Shown here: piece by piece, positions 44,721 to 57,432 of the stretch
How positions within the stretch are numbered: position 1 is the first letter of the stretch
How the letters are laid out: each line of letters opens with the position of its first letter
Origin: Microcyclospora pomicola
Lineage: Eukaryota; Ascomycota; Dothideomycetes; Capnodiales
Assembly: GCA_002786065.1 (NCBI GenBank)
Contig: NHNY01000022.1
Coordinates: forward strand, 186,001 to 250,000
DNA: 64,000 nt
Reading direction: 5' to 3'
Notes under the pieces: model-generated
Told to the model about the DNA's origin: nothing
The model's database searches: none
What the model saw: the letters and a program-made list of their open reading frames with translations, nothing else
Program-made: the position numbers and the translations under genes

Positions 44721-45357
44721 AAGGGAACCCTCTGCGGTGGTGGTTGAGCACAAAATCAAGGATACTCACCAGGTTGATATTGGTGGCGTTCTCCGACAAA
44801 GGGTGTGACTTTATGACCAGAGATGTAGTACTTTGCACAAGCATGCGTCTTGCGCTGAGTTCACCATTTATATTCACGGAGGGATCGTACGGGAACAATA
44901 GAGATACTCCTCCCTCTCAAGGCTACACCCCACACTTCAAGAATTCGTTGATGACCTCTATTCATTGTCAGCTCGTCACCTTTGCACTCGCGAGCGGTTT
45001 GTAATCGTTGAACAAGGTGCCTCAAGGATGGCAGAGCACAGCGCCGACACCATCGGACTCGCGACCTTCATCACCAAGAATGGCACCTCTTGAAATACTG
45101 GCTGTCTAGCACAACTAGTCGTCTCTAGAGTGGCCCAGCCATTGTCGTCTTCAGTGTTGATATTTACCTCAATCTTTACAGAAGCTCGCTAGACTAGACG
45201 TCGCCATACGCTACCGGAAAGTGGGCTAAGTATTGAAGTCTTCCCTGTCGCATTGGGGCGTTAGAGTCCAGTCTCGAGCACAGTCGGCCACGCTACATCT
45301 CTGCTACCTACTCTGCTACGAGCACGGTCCGCTCACGACCGACTCCATCACGAGGAA
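44721..45357. other. convergent intergenic region
   Basis: 637 bp between the GST-like stop and the 3' end of the giant gene. No coding signal. Confidence 0.45.
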
Positions 45358-48300
45358 TCACGACTTGTCTGGCCTGCCTTGCTGATCCTCTTCCTCTACC
45401 CAGTCAATCTCTCGGAATAGCTTGCCTTTCAACAAATCGCCCATCTGAGTCTTCGCAATTCCGTCTCCATGACGCCGGATCTTCGAGAGTAGAATCTTGA
45501 AGAAGTTCACCGGACTTTTACGCAACTTTGACCTCCCACCAACTCTGCCTTGATCGTCGCGAAGGATGAAGCCGTCCGCATCGATTTGCCAGCCTTGAGC
45601 TTCCATGTGCTTGGTCAGAGGCTGTACGGAGAGGCCTAAGAAGCGGCAAGTCTCAAGATAATCGGCATAAGAGCTGATGTAGAGCTGGCCAGCGAATAGG
45701 TTAAGCTGTGCGGCTAAAGCGCGTGGGAGAAGGGGTAGATCATTCGCACCAGAGACGGCGTGGAAATCTAGGCGGTCGAGCGTCGGATAGCCTGCATTGG
45801 CACGTGCTTTGTATTGGTGCAACGCATTGGGCGACTCGTGCATGCGTGGATAGAGCAGATTTGCTTCGTATGGACTAATGATCATAACATAATCGATGTT
45901 GTCACTATTGTTCGCACGCCGTGTGAGTAGCCAATTGACCTGCCTTTGGAAGGAATCGTGCTCATCTGCGGCTCCATATTGCTTGATCGTGGTAGCAAAA
46001 TCGACAGAGACCAGGAGTTTACGGTCGCCTACTAGTTGAGATATGTTGCAGCTTTTTGCACAAGTCAGACTAGACAAAGATACGAAGGCCGCTTTGTAGG
46101 CAGTGGAGAAGGGTTCTAGGGCGCCCGTAAGAGCAAACTTCTCTACGTCGGGATGCAAGTGGTGAACGGCCGGATCAGCTGGCGGTGCCCTTTGGACCTG
46201 CCGTTCTTGCTGGATCTCTGGAGATAGCTCGCGTTCCTGCTCCTCTTCTAGAGCACAGGAGCCGAATTTAAGATCATCGAACTCGCGACAGCGGTCGTCT
46301 ATTTCCCGATAAGCACTAGAGCTGGAGTGTAGAGCGGTGACTTCGGGAGCGCTGTTTATTATCTCCTATAGGTCCTCGTTGGTCGGATCCGACGAATGGC
46401 TCAATTCACATTAGGCAAGTCGAGGATAGTATCGACGCTCGAGCGACTGCGCTTTATCTTCCAAAAAGCGCTCGGCGTAAGGTTGGTCTAGACTCGTTTT
46501 ACCAGCTTGCGTAACTTATGCCCAAAGTTCGCCCTACCGGACGTATCGGTAGCCCTGTACTGCCTAGAGGGGGATACTCCGTCTTAAATCTGTATGTGTT
46601 TCCGAGATGGACTATATAAGCACATTGGCCACACTCGTTTAAATGGAAGGATCTTCCTTGCTCGCATTGATCTTGGTCTAGATCTCTATCGGGATACAGA
46701 AAACCACTGTTTGTCCGTTGCTAAGCTTCCTTATCCTTATACAAGCCTAGACTAACCGATCCTTTGTCAAATTAGGACTAAGAGTCATAGCGGCTCTATA
46801 GTGTTCCGGAAGCTTCAAGTCGATCCTACGTGTATGATTTTCGTTAAGAAAGATAAGACACAAGTCTAGACGCGTGGCGAATGAAGAGCTCCGTAGCAGA
46901 TCGATGCGATTCTTGCAGTCGATTACACACAGCTTATGCTTATCATTTACAAAAACTACAGCTTCTATGGATGCTCCCGTCATCTGTAACTAGGTCTTCG
47001 CTACTTCCAAATTCTTGAGTTCTAGCACTTAGGCGCCTACATCTAGGATGACCTGTACTAGTAGATCAAGCCTAGAGACTGTTGACAGCAATGAATGTGC
47101 GTCAGTTATGTGTTCGGCAGTGGCCCCTATCAGCTCAACTAAGTTCCTATCTTGCAAAAGATACTCGAGAACTAAGGCGTTTATGTGTTCCTGCTCGTCC
47201 AGATCCAAATGTACCACGTCTAATAGGAGCAGACACTGCGAGTTATTCGTGCCTGAAAACCCGGTCATAAGCTGCGCTCTCTGCTTGCCGATGTCCTACC
47301 CGGAAGCTAATAATTTGTGTGGAAATTCCTTCATCCCTTTTAGAAACACGATGTGCGACAAGAAGTAATCTACCACACTTTTGCTATATCGAAGTGCTAG
47401 GAAGAGCTAAGTAGTATACTGATGTCGATCTTTAAGGTTTACCCCTTAGAGCTACTAGAATGTATATAGCATATAGTAGGCTTCCTTTACCTACGCTTAG
47501 TACTCAATATTAGCCTAGTCAGAATCGACGAGGTGCGCTAATGTAGTAAATAGATCGTCGTCGTCTAAGCCTCTATAGTAATAGCACAGCGACGTAAGGA
47601 TGATGACTATCTCTAGATAACTGAATTCGGAGCGAAGATTCGGTTGGTCTTTGGCACTGTAAGGCACCGCCAATCTAGTAGGTAGTATACGCGAGGCAAG
47701 ACTATAGTTGACGCGCTACTGCTTCTAGCTCAATGCAAAGGTCAGCACGCTATCCGTAAAAAGGCCCTGTAGAAGTCGGAGGGCATCTTTAGTCGTGTCT
47801 GTCTAGAAAGAGCTGCGTGTCATCATTTGCTCCTCTAGGCCATCTAGATTAGACTTAGTGATAAAGTGGAAGACAGCTTCACGAACAGTTTCTAGCTGTT
47901 AATGGAATTGCAGTCCATCTAACCCTAACTCGCAAATCTCTGTAGCAATAGCGCGTACTAAGACTGGTCCTACGTCTGGTTAGAGGATACGGATGCGGTG
48001 AAATCCGCTACGTAGGTTGTAATGAATCTTAAAAGAGTTAGGATACTGCTTAGCGAGTAGCTGTATGTGTTTATTCGCGAGCCTAAGCACCTGATGCACG
48101 AAAACCTAGCGATCTAGGCTTAGTTCGATCGATCTTTGCATGCCCATTGTGTAGATAAGCTCGAAGCGCACACTAAAGTTTTCATCGCTCTTGTCCACGA
48201 TGTCACGAGCGTGCTAGGTAAAGAAGTCTTAAGTAAGCATCGATTGTTCACCCACTTCTGCTCTGTCCGTTAAGTAGCATTTAAGGGTCATCAATTAGAA

Positions 48301-51300
48301 GGACAGGATATGCTCGGGTTGTGTGAGTAGTACGCTGCGGTTCCGCATACATTCTTAGAGCATGTCGTGAATCATCTTCGCCGAAGACATGTTCAGCCTT
48401 AGGGATCTCGAGATCGGGAGGTAGTAGAGCCGACGATTCACCAATCCTCCAAGTCTAGAGATGAGCACTTACGCTATCTGCTTCGCTTAAGGCTTCCCTA
48501 CAATCACACGTGGTAACCGGCATCCGTCTGCAATTGTTGCGCTAATTATTAGGACGATAACGCTGGTTTTTCCTTCACCTATGTGCAATTGTATGACCGA
48601 GTTGCGACTAGATTTTGGCTCGCGCATATGTTTGGCGATATCCTCTTAATTGCTACGGATTATGAAACCGCCTTCTAATTCTATCAGTAGTGAGTCTAGT
48701 TGATCGTATAGGTTCCAGTTTGTGTGACCCATATTATGTAGCTCTTTAGCTAAATCGTCTTTGCAGGAAGGATCAGTGAGCTTAATGAGTCGCTTCGCTC
48801 GCTGAAGTCTCGTAAGAGCGAGACCGTACTCGACTATAGCCTTCCTCCACTTATCTAGTAGATCATCCTAGTAGTAATAAGAGAGCTGCTAGAGAAATAG
48901 AGATGGCGAGACCCTAGGACATTGCTGTACTGTCCTAGGCTGTAACAAAGGACTATAAGCTACGGACGCTAGGACCTCGTAGATATCGATCGCGCGGGAC
49001 TAACAGTGATGCAAGTACTGTCGTAACTGCTTAGATGTTACGCTAGGGGCGGACGTAGCCTTAAGACTTTGCGTGTGTAAGGCAGCGAGACTTGAATCGA
49101 GTTAGGCAACATACTTCCTTTAGAACGCGGAAGCACTTACATTAGCTTCTAATGTTTCGATCACTACCTGTAAGCGCGGAATCTTCGAATCTTTGAATAG
49201 CTTTCCTTCCTCCTACGGTCTATCCAAACTGTAGGAGTGGCAAGGAATTTCTGGCGCTGGCCTTGCAAAAATATCTGCTATCGACACATATCCGGACACG
49301 CTAAGCGGCCGTCGAGTATCCGTTAGGTTCAGTGTAGGAGGAGCATCGAATCTACGCGTCTCTACACGACACAAATAGCGCACGATCGTGTTAAGGTACT
49401 CGTACAGAAGCATATTGTCATACTAAATTCGGAATTGCTTTCTGATTTCGATCATAGCGGTATTGACTTTGATGTAAGTGGATGCGTTTTGTAGAGAAGG
49501 TTGCGCGGGATCCTCGCAGGGCCATTAAGAGGCAAGCCGATTCGCAAAGCTCGATACCACATTATTGTTGGCGCTCTGCTAAGCGCGTTGACAGCGCGCC
49601 TAGTGTATATGCTTCTTTTCATTCTTACCCTGTTAGAGTCTAGATTCAGGACAGTGCTTCCACCCGTGTTAAGAGCCCTGTAGTATCTGTCTGAGCTTGC
49701 TTTCGGAGCATTCTTTTCCTCTACAAACGGAAAAGCGCTCGGCCGCCGGCGGCTGAACTCGTGCAAGATCTTCATCTTTATATAGCATAGCAACTAATTG
49801 TATTACGCTATAACTAGCGTCTTGTTAAGTGAATGCGATACCGGAAAGCTAAGCCATGATAGCGAACCTCTGCTGTAGTGATCTTAATGCGCTATTAAGT
49901 GATCGATAGATAGCCGGAAGCCTAGCGATGATGAAGTCAACTCTACTAGACATATACATTCCATAGTATCGCAGATCCCGACAATCAATCGCAGAACCAT
50001 CGACCTCGTTGACATCACACATCCTCTGCTATAACTAATCGGTGGTCGGTATATCCTAATAGCTATCGTAACCGACGCGATGAATAATAGCGGATATGAT
50101 GGCCGCATTAAGGCCTTGCTACGAGTCATTGTGTCGGTCCCGAGCTTTGTATGTCTCGTCGTAGTATACGCGATGATCTTCGGCACTAAATCCTAAAACC
50201 CGATACGATAAAACGCGGATCAGGTCCCGGTCTCGAAGCTGCTCGTCGACTTATAGTAGTTGCGGGAACTTAAGTTCGATATTAGGGTAGAAGAATTAGG
50301 TTTGTTCTGCTTGTCGAAGGATCTCCTATACTCGAATCCTAAGACTAGCGTGCTACGCCATGAAATCGATTTAGTTATCCTACGAGACACTCTATATAAC
50401 ATGTTTATAGGCCAGATAGTACCGACGAGCAGGACTAAGACCTGCAATTTCTAACAGCATGTCGACTTAGGCCTAGGAAAGCTAATCGAAGGATCTTGCT
50501 GCGCTTAAGGTTAAAATTTCAAGAGCCTGCTCGGTGCCGGTCCTATGCGTGAACGGATCCGGTAGACAGAAAGATGTGAGCGCGTAAAGATAGGCCAGAT
50601 AGAATCTACATTAGAGGTCGCTATTATCGACTAACCGATCTAGCTCGGTGTCAATATAGATTAGGTGAATTTTTGCTACAGAGCATAAGGCTACGCTGAC
50701 ATTGACGTGACTAGAATGCTTTGCGTAAGATACAGTCGACTCTAGGAGAAGGAGCAGACGCTCCCTAGATTGAGCCTTAAGCAGGAGCCTATTCTCTATG
50801 CTAATCAATGTAGCTACTGTTTAGACACAATCGACAGCTATGCCGCGATATTCTTTAGATCGAAGTAGCGAGCAACCGGCGGACAGAGAGAAGCTTAGAT
50901 TAATAGAGGGTATATCTATATCGAGCAGATCTTCGGTGGTCTGCAATATGCAATGTACATATATAGGCTTCGTTATAGGCTAGAGGATCTTCGATAAAGC
51001 TTGCGCAGTGGCAGTGCGAAGACCAATTATAGCATCATGCCCTTTCGTAAGTTGCTAGGAGCTATCCTCTTTCTTTGCCAAGATCTATTTTTCTTCAGAC
51101 TCAGCTTTCCAGGCACTCCGAAGAGGACGGAAATGAACTTCTCTACTCTTAAAGTAGTACCAATGAATATAGTCTTCAACGAAGTGGATCGGGAAAGCTT
51201 CTATTAGCACACGAGCAGGAACAGTTCGAAAAGTACCACTTTCGCCGTTGGTTTAGACTGTCAATGTGGCTACCTCGCTGTCTACACCGTGTTTCCGAAG

Positions 51301-54300
51301 CTGGACTGTACAATCCGCAAAGGATCTTTTGGTAGAAAACTGGAAGTCTGGGTTTGTTGCGGGCATGACTTCCACGATCGCCTTTCCAAACAAGGCATGA
51401 TACAGGGGGTCCGCACGATAGTGTATTGGTGGTTGATCTAGTGAAAGCCTATTCACTAGGAGTTCTCTATCAAGCAAGTTGTAATGCAACCTCTGGCCAC
51501 CCTGTGTCTACGTCGTGACCCAGTGGTCCATAGTATGCGAGACCGGTTCCCACCCAGTATCTCCCGGTTTATATACGGACCACGACTTCCGTACTGCATC
51601 ATCGAGGCCTTCTGAACAGCGTGAGAGACTCTTGTAGCATCGATGGAGGAGTCGCTGGTGACGTAAGAACAGCAACTGCAGATGTTGTTGTTTCCAGGAA
51701 GTCACATGCTCACCCTGCTGCACAATCATCGAAGCTTGGATGAGGATTGAAGCGGTTTCCGCCGAAGCGAAGAGCGAGTCAAAATGTACATTATCCACAT
51801 CGAAGGTTGCTACACAAATCAGCGCCACTTCGACGCCTTTGGAGATGAAATCAGTGCGACTTTGGTAGTCAACCGCTACAAAGGATCTCTCGCGGAGCAC
51901 CCCCATCCACTCCAGTGCCACGTGGCGCACATGTGCCAACAATGTCAAGCAACGGTCACGTGAATGAAGATAGAGCGATAGCGTGCGTGTCAGGATAGCC
52001 GCGAACAGTCTCAATGCTTGCGCTGATTCCCAATTCTGCTTGATTCGCTCGACTGCAGTAGTGAGGTGATCAAGAAGAGAGCTCACCTTGGCGCTAGCAT
52101 CGAACATGTCGTGTGCTGCTCGTATGAATGCGCTGTTTGGCGGTCCGTTCTGGTAGATGCACTGCAGGAAGACCAGCGTGGTGTCGCTCTTCTTGAAATC
52201 CACACTAGGCATGGCAAGCTGCAAGATCATATTCTGCCACTGGATGTGATAGCCGAGCGGCACACTGGCGAGCTCTCTGTACTCTTCTAAGGTCATATCG
52301 TCTGGGCACGAATCCTGACTCGCGACGACAGTATTTGGAGGCAATCCATCGGGCAATGAGGACGGCCGAAAGATGTATTCTTGCAACTGAGAGTGCGACA
52401 ATGTATACGTGCAAGACCTGGCAACAAGGTCGGGAAAGCTTAGGGTGCCAACATACTGGCTACTTATAGCATCGTAATATTGATAGCTCAGTCTATTCGC
52501 AACGCACACGTCCCCTTCCTTGAGGAACGTGTTCATCGCTTTCTCACGATAGTGTGTCACCGTGAAAGGCTTAGACACTGAGAGTAGATCGACACGATGG
52601 GTTCTGGATCCCAGAAAATGGCTGCGCGAGAGATGAGGATCGTTCTGCGACAGCCGATAGGAAGGCGATGATTTGACGGGCTCACTTTCACCTTTTAAGA
52701 CGTCTTGAAGCAGGTAGCGTTGAGCATCTCTCCAGCAAGCCAGCCAAGAGGGTAGATTAAGCTCAACAACGACAACTTCTCTTTCATGTGGATGTTGTGG
52801 AAGAGGCCACTCGTCGACGCTGATGCGCAGTGCGTCCCGTTGTCTTTCATACTTGCACTTCGCACAGCCGCTCGAATGCCGTTGTTCTGTCTCTGGTGGA
52901 TCAAGCCAGGCGTCCACCACCACAGTCATATACTGACAGGAAGTCATCTTATAGAGCTCGTCAAGCTGCTAGTATTTGTGCTTGAGGCGTGCAAATTCAC
53001 CCCTTTTCTCAGCGCGCGTTTTTTCAGCTCGCTTTAGTATCTTGGCGAGAAGGTCCTGATGGCTCTGAAAGCTTTTGAAATACCGGCTGGCGAAGCTCTG
53101 AGGACTACGCATCTCGTAGAGCATGTGCGTCGGCCTCATCAATGGTCTGGATGTCCGATACGTGAAGTAGCTCTCTATTCGATCGGCTCTTTGCATCTGA
53201 TGACGAAATGACAAGAGAAGGCTATGGACTATACCGAGAGGGATTCCCGGGTCATATTCAGCAATCAACGGATTGATGATGATTGCGACCTTGTCACAAG
53301 CCACCCAGAGCTCAAGTAACGTCAGCAGCATGACAGATGTCGCTTCAGGGTTGTCTGAGTAATGATCTACAGCCAGCTTATGATATTGGAGCATCAACGT
53401 GAAGAGTTTTTGGCAGGTATCTTCCGTGGTGTGTGAAGATGTCCACGCATCTAGGTGTGTTGCGATCCACTGCTCACAATGCTGCAGATTGGCAACGGCA
53501 TAACACGGATCAATGGAGCCGTTGCTAGTCAGTTGCGGTAGCATGTCAGATGTGTACTTGGTAAGGCCTGGTGAAGGCGAGAAGTCCGTCGTCGTATTTT
53601 CCACTGCATGACTATACATCTCCATGATGTGTTTGTCAAGAGCTGGTAACTCGACACGCGTATCTGATTCGAATTTCAACGCGACCAAAGTGTTCAGATC
53701 CAGTTCCCGGCTACATTGCTGTTGTATGTCGGACCAACGACTTGTAAGGACGGTCGAAGTCTGCTCCAACGTGCTGCTGATTTCGGTAAGGACAGCATCA
53801 TTTATGTCGTAGCCCTCAAGTTTCACCAGCTCCTGTAGCTTGTGCAGCCTTCGAGCTATCTTGGAGTGCATAGCGTATAGTCGATCAGAGGAAAAGTTGA
53901 ATCGTAGAGACTCCCGGAGAATGTAGCTCATGATGAACACCATGAGTTCTTTGTAAACGATGCGAGAGCCGCCAGGAGACCGCTCGCTTACGAGGTGAAG
54001 AACGACTCGTATCAACAGCCACGTTGGAGATCGTCTCCACGGAATCTTGGCATCTTTCCAGAGTATGTCCTCTCGCGTGTTTTTAGCGACAGAGGTTACC
54101 GTCACAGCCGCTCCGAAGCCCCTCAAGTATCCGAGAAACAGCTCAGACACAGCTGCTGGATGAGTGCTATCACGCGCTTCATCGTGATGTGAACCTGCTT
54201 TCTTCGAATGCGGCTGCATACCAGGCACCATCTGCTCAGACAAAGCGGCGATCATACCGGCCACTGCTGGTACTAGAGCCTCGAGAGAGTCAGTATCGAG

Positions 54301-54732
54301 ATCTACCGCAATCGCCAGTCCAGGAAACGTGCGGATTAGTCGGCCTGTGGTCGTCATCACCGCTTCATTCTTGGGAGACAGTTCGAAAGCCTCGAAGGTC
54401 AACTCACGACACCGTCGGGTGATCATGATCGCGGCATTCTGCGATCGTACATGAATGGGAAGCAATTGTCCATCACCAAGTGTCGCAAGGCAATGCGAAA
54501 CAGCCGATTCGTTTGCAGCGCCGCCGGAGGGGCTGTGGACGGCCTGCAGATTCTTGAGTCCTGTCAAAGCGTTTGCAACCACAGCACTGTGGGGAACAAT
54601 GTTTTGGAACGCGCGAACGGCAGCGATGGCCACCTGCACCACAAGTGCCTCGCTGTTGGGGTCATCTTTCTGCGGCAGCTGCGGCGGCAGAAAGACATGA
54701 TCAGACACACGCTCGAGCTGGAATTGCTCCAT
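45358..54732 (-). pseudogene. giant DUF6606/DUF3645/DUF3638-type gene, core full of stops
   Basis: From the ATG at 54732 to the stop at 45358-45360 is 9,375 nt, exactly 3,125 codons, the usual size of this giant fungal family (often annotated as ubiquitinyl hydrolase-like with a helicase-like core). The N-terminal third is open: DHVFLPPQLPQ, TFEAFELSPKNEAVM, GRLIRTFPGLAIAVD and WKDAKIPWRRSPTWLLIRV (DUF6606), then a Cys-containing region HSSGCAKCKYERQRD. The C-terminal 266 residues are open too (YVMIISPYEANLLYP, AQLNLFAGQLYISSY, SPVNFFKILLSKIRR). Between about 46,366 and 51,510 there are many in-frame stops, yet the same frame still shows family motifs: HYNLLDRELLVN (51.4 kb), ARVQPPAAERFS (49.75 kb), TGFSGTNNSQCLLLLD (47.2 kb) and YRAAMTLSPNLTKDRLV (46.8 kb). 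There is no net indel. An isolated in-frame TAG lies at 52969-52971. CAG/CTG to TAG/CTA change dominates the core, pointing to RIP. It is the host's own gene, not a transposon. Confidence 0.88.
46366..51510. other. RIP-like mutated segment inside the giant gene
   Basis: Hand counts in 300-nt samples give the following. Core 47401-47700: CAG+CTG 5, TAG+CTA 28. Core 49801-50100: 5 against 21. Left flank 45541-45840: 10 against 8. Right flank 52021-52320: 17 against 8. Both strands are affected (CTA as well as TAG excess). Limits are taken from the outermost in-frame stops around the core and may differ from the true mutation boundary by a few hundred bases. Confidence 0.75.
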
Positions 54733-56722
54733 GTTTCGATTGGGCTATACAGTGAAGGAGGAAATGATGTGTGTTGGTGGGCCTCTCGCGGTCAAAAAAT
54801 GAGGGATCCTTTGTTACGTCCCCAAGGTCGTGCGAAATGTCCAAACCCTAGACTGCCAGAACAATGTCTGCCGTGTGCTTGCAATCGAGTCGCGGCCTGA
54901 AGGCTTCTAGAGCTGAGTGATGATTCGAAGAGATCTTATAGTGAGGCCCCAGTCAGATTTCGGCGCGGCTGCGGGATACATGCCTACGCTGGCGAAGGCA
55001 ACGAAGAGAAATTCCGGCGCTGTCTCGTAGCAGCAAATCCATGTCTGAGTTTCGCAGCAGGGAGGCCTGTCTCGATTCTCCATTGGCTGCTTTTCTTAAG
55101 GTCTGCCGTGTTGATATCCTGACTGATCACCGTCATCAGGCATGGACGACAAGTATAGGGTGGCATGTTCTGCGATCGGGTCTCGACGCAGGAGCTTGGC
55201 GAGGCGAGTCCGGGCGCGTATTGCGCTGGCAAGACCCATGTCATATTTTTGGGCCTTCCACAGAGCTGTGGCCGAAATCATTCAACTTACAGTCATCTCT
55301 GCAGCGAACACTCGTAGCTCATTCTCAAATGAGGTATACAGCTTGATGAAGCTACCCCAGCGATGGCCAGGTTCCATTCGGAGCAAACCCCCATCCTAGC
55401 TTTCTTTCGCTGAACCTCGACAACCATCGATGCGAGGCATCAATCACCCACGCTTCATGTGGTTGCCGGACACCAGTCATTGTTCCATGTGTGGTGATCG
55501 GAAGACGGGCAAGGTACAGCAGCAGGTCATGTCAGCGAATTGCAGAGCCTTGCATGACTTGGGGCGGCATGCTCCACACCTCCTAGCTGCACGGGTGGCG
55601 CCACGTCAAGTTGTGTATCGACTGTCTTGCGACGGTCAGTAAGGTTTGTCAAAGACGTTTGGGGTGCAGGTCATGACCAGATGCCAGGCTCAACCTACAA
55701 TCATCTCCCTTATCTGGAGGCCATCGGAGAGGTCCTAGCTTCGTCCGATGGAAGCATCAAAAGTTTGAAGGTTCGCACAACCTCCATCTTCGCTTGGAAG
55801 CCACCGAGTGCACTGCAAGGCTGCGGCACCTGGGGTGTAGTTGATCTTCGGAGGGTTTATTACAGTACATGTAGCTTGGAGAGCGATTAGCTGGCTGCAG
55901 TGTCAAGCCGCCCGCTCTTACACGTACAGTAGAGTAGCTTGCGGCTCTTTCCGGGCTCGTGCCGAGAGATGCGCCAATCTGCCGTATACCTGAGTGCTTC
56001 AAACCAAGTACGGCTTCTGGAGTGCGTGATTCAGACTGTCGCATCCTACCTAGGCCAATATGACCAGCGGTTTCTTTGCTCACAAATACCAGTTTGCTCG
56101 AGTGAAGGCTCGATCTCATGCATTGCGCGGGGCGTCGCGGTGCCTCTACGACAAGCTGGGCATGGCAAAGTCGTTGGTGCAGCCCAGCATGCAGCCTGAT
56201 ACATGTTGGATACGAGGACTCATCGCTTAGCCGACCAGCGCAGCTCCATCAGCGCAATGTTGCCAAGACTAGAGTTGGTTGCTCTCCAAATATCAAAAGC
56301 TTGATCCCATGCGTTCCGTTTACATCGTGCCGTGTATGCCGCCTGCCAGGTCCTATGGTTGGTCACGAATCTGCCTGGATGCTTTGGATACCTTCAGGTG
56401 CTGCGACCAGATGGCTCAACGTAGGTTCCGCTCGAATGCAGATCACCGGGCCGTGGATCCGCGACCCGTGCCAACATGGTATCAAACGATCGTGTCTCTC
56501 GACGATAAGGATCGAAGAAGCAATGGAATAATCGCTGCGCGATGGGTCACTTTCTTGAGGGCTGTCGACAAACTCCACGTAAAGCATTTAACAAATGATT
56601 ATAGCAACTGTCTAACCTATAAGAATGAGTTCGAGGGTGCTTCCAAGACTGTTTTCTTCCATGATCAAGTCTGTTGCTATTCAATTCTGTCTGCCTACAA
56701 GATCTGACGTCTGAGTATTTAG
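54733..56722. other. 2-kb intergenic region
   Basis: It holds the promoter of the giant gene and sequence upstream of the BTB gene. Plus-strand frames near 56.1-56.7 kb are moderately long but I recognise nothing in them. An upstream exon of the BTB gene may lie in the last few hundred bases. Confidence 0.4.
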
Positions 56723-57432
56723 CTTCGATAGCGAGATCATAACTCTGGTCGTTGGTGAGACAGACCCAACTGAACTTCGCGCTCATCGTCCCATGCTTGA
56801 GCAAACGACTTCGTTCTTCCAAGCAGCTCTTGGAAAAGAGTGGCCGGAGGGACAGACGAAATGTGTGCTCCTTCCAGAAGACGACGCAGACACGGTCAGG
56901 CTCTACCTCAACTTCTTGTACACTAAGGACATTCCATACAAAACTGGAGTCGATCATACAGAAAGCGGAGAAAACCATAGCGCCCGAAGAGTGGAACTCG
57001 AAAGCCTTGCCAAACTCTACGTCTTTGGTGAGAAGTACCAAGATTGTAGGCTCAAGAATACCGTAATAAGATGAATTTCTTTCCATGTCGAATGACAGAG
57101 ACGCAAGCGGGGCAGGGTGGTATGCGACAGATAATGCTGTGGACATCATCTACCGCGGGACACTGGAAAACTCCCCGGCTCGTCGCTTGATACTTGACCA
57201 GCATCTGGAAATCGGGCACAAAGACTGGCTGCAGTCGAGCGTCAACAACAATCCGGAATTCTTGCTCGACTTATCATATGCACTAATGGTGCGCTTGAGA
57301 AGTTACGTAGGGCCCTCGAGAGCGCCTGCGGGAATAGTGGCATCGCGATATCATGAACATGAAGAAGAAGATAAGACGCTTTGTGTAACGTGCGCAGCCG
57401 AGTCAACAATGGTACATAACGCTCGACGATGA
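56723..57432 (+). pseudogene. BTB/POZ domain gene with a single-base frameshift
   Basis: A fungal BTB-domain protein of the 'YVFGEKYQD' type. The visible exon starts after TATTTAG at 56723: FDSEIITLVVGETDPTELRA, HRPMLEQTTSFFQAALGKEW, CVLLPEDDADTVRLYLNFLY, then ESLAKLYVFGEKYQDCRLKN. At 57063-57072 the frame TVI continues one base later as DEFLSMSNDRD, followed by VDIIYRGTLENSPARRLIL and NNNPEFLLDLSYAL, all family-typical. One extra A in the AATAAGA stretch explains the break, so this is a recent loss or a sequencing error. The N-terminal exon is not resolved: the visible reading begins inside the BTB fold and no convincing ATG exon was found upstream. Such proteins may be ubiquitin-ligase adaptors, but that is inference. 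Confidence 0.75.

Noticed and set aside
49452-49793. Minus-strand frame of 113 codons within the giant gene
   Set aside because: It is out of phase with the giant gene's frame, which itself reads ARVQPPAAERFS there. It is a shadow frame.
46366-51510. A transposon or retroelement inserted in the giant gene, suggested by the stop-rich, TA-rich middle
   Set aside because: The same reading frame on the minus strand still shows the gene family's own motifs throughout and the total length is exactly codon-divisible. No transposase, reverse transcriptase or terminal repeat was seen.
46366-51510. One large intron or an altered genetic code (TAG read as Gln) explaining the stops
   Set aside because: An intron would not carry conserved protein motifs in frame. 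Reassignment is ruled out because CTA is enriched on the sense strand as well as TAG, and normal genes next door end in TAG.
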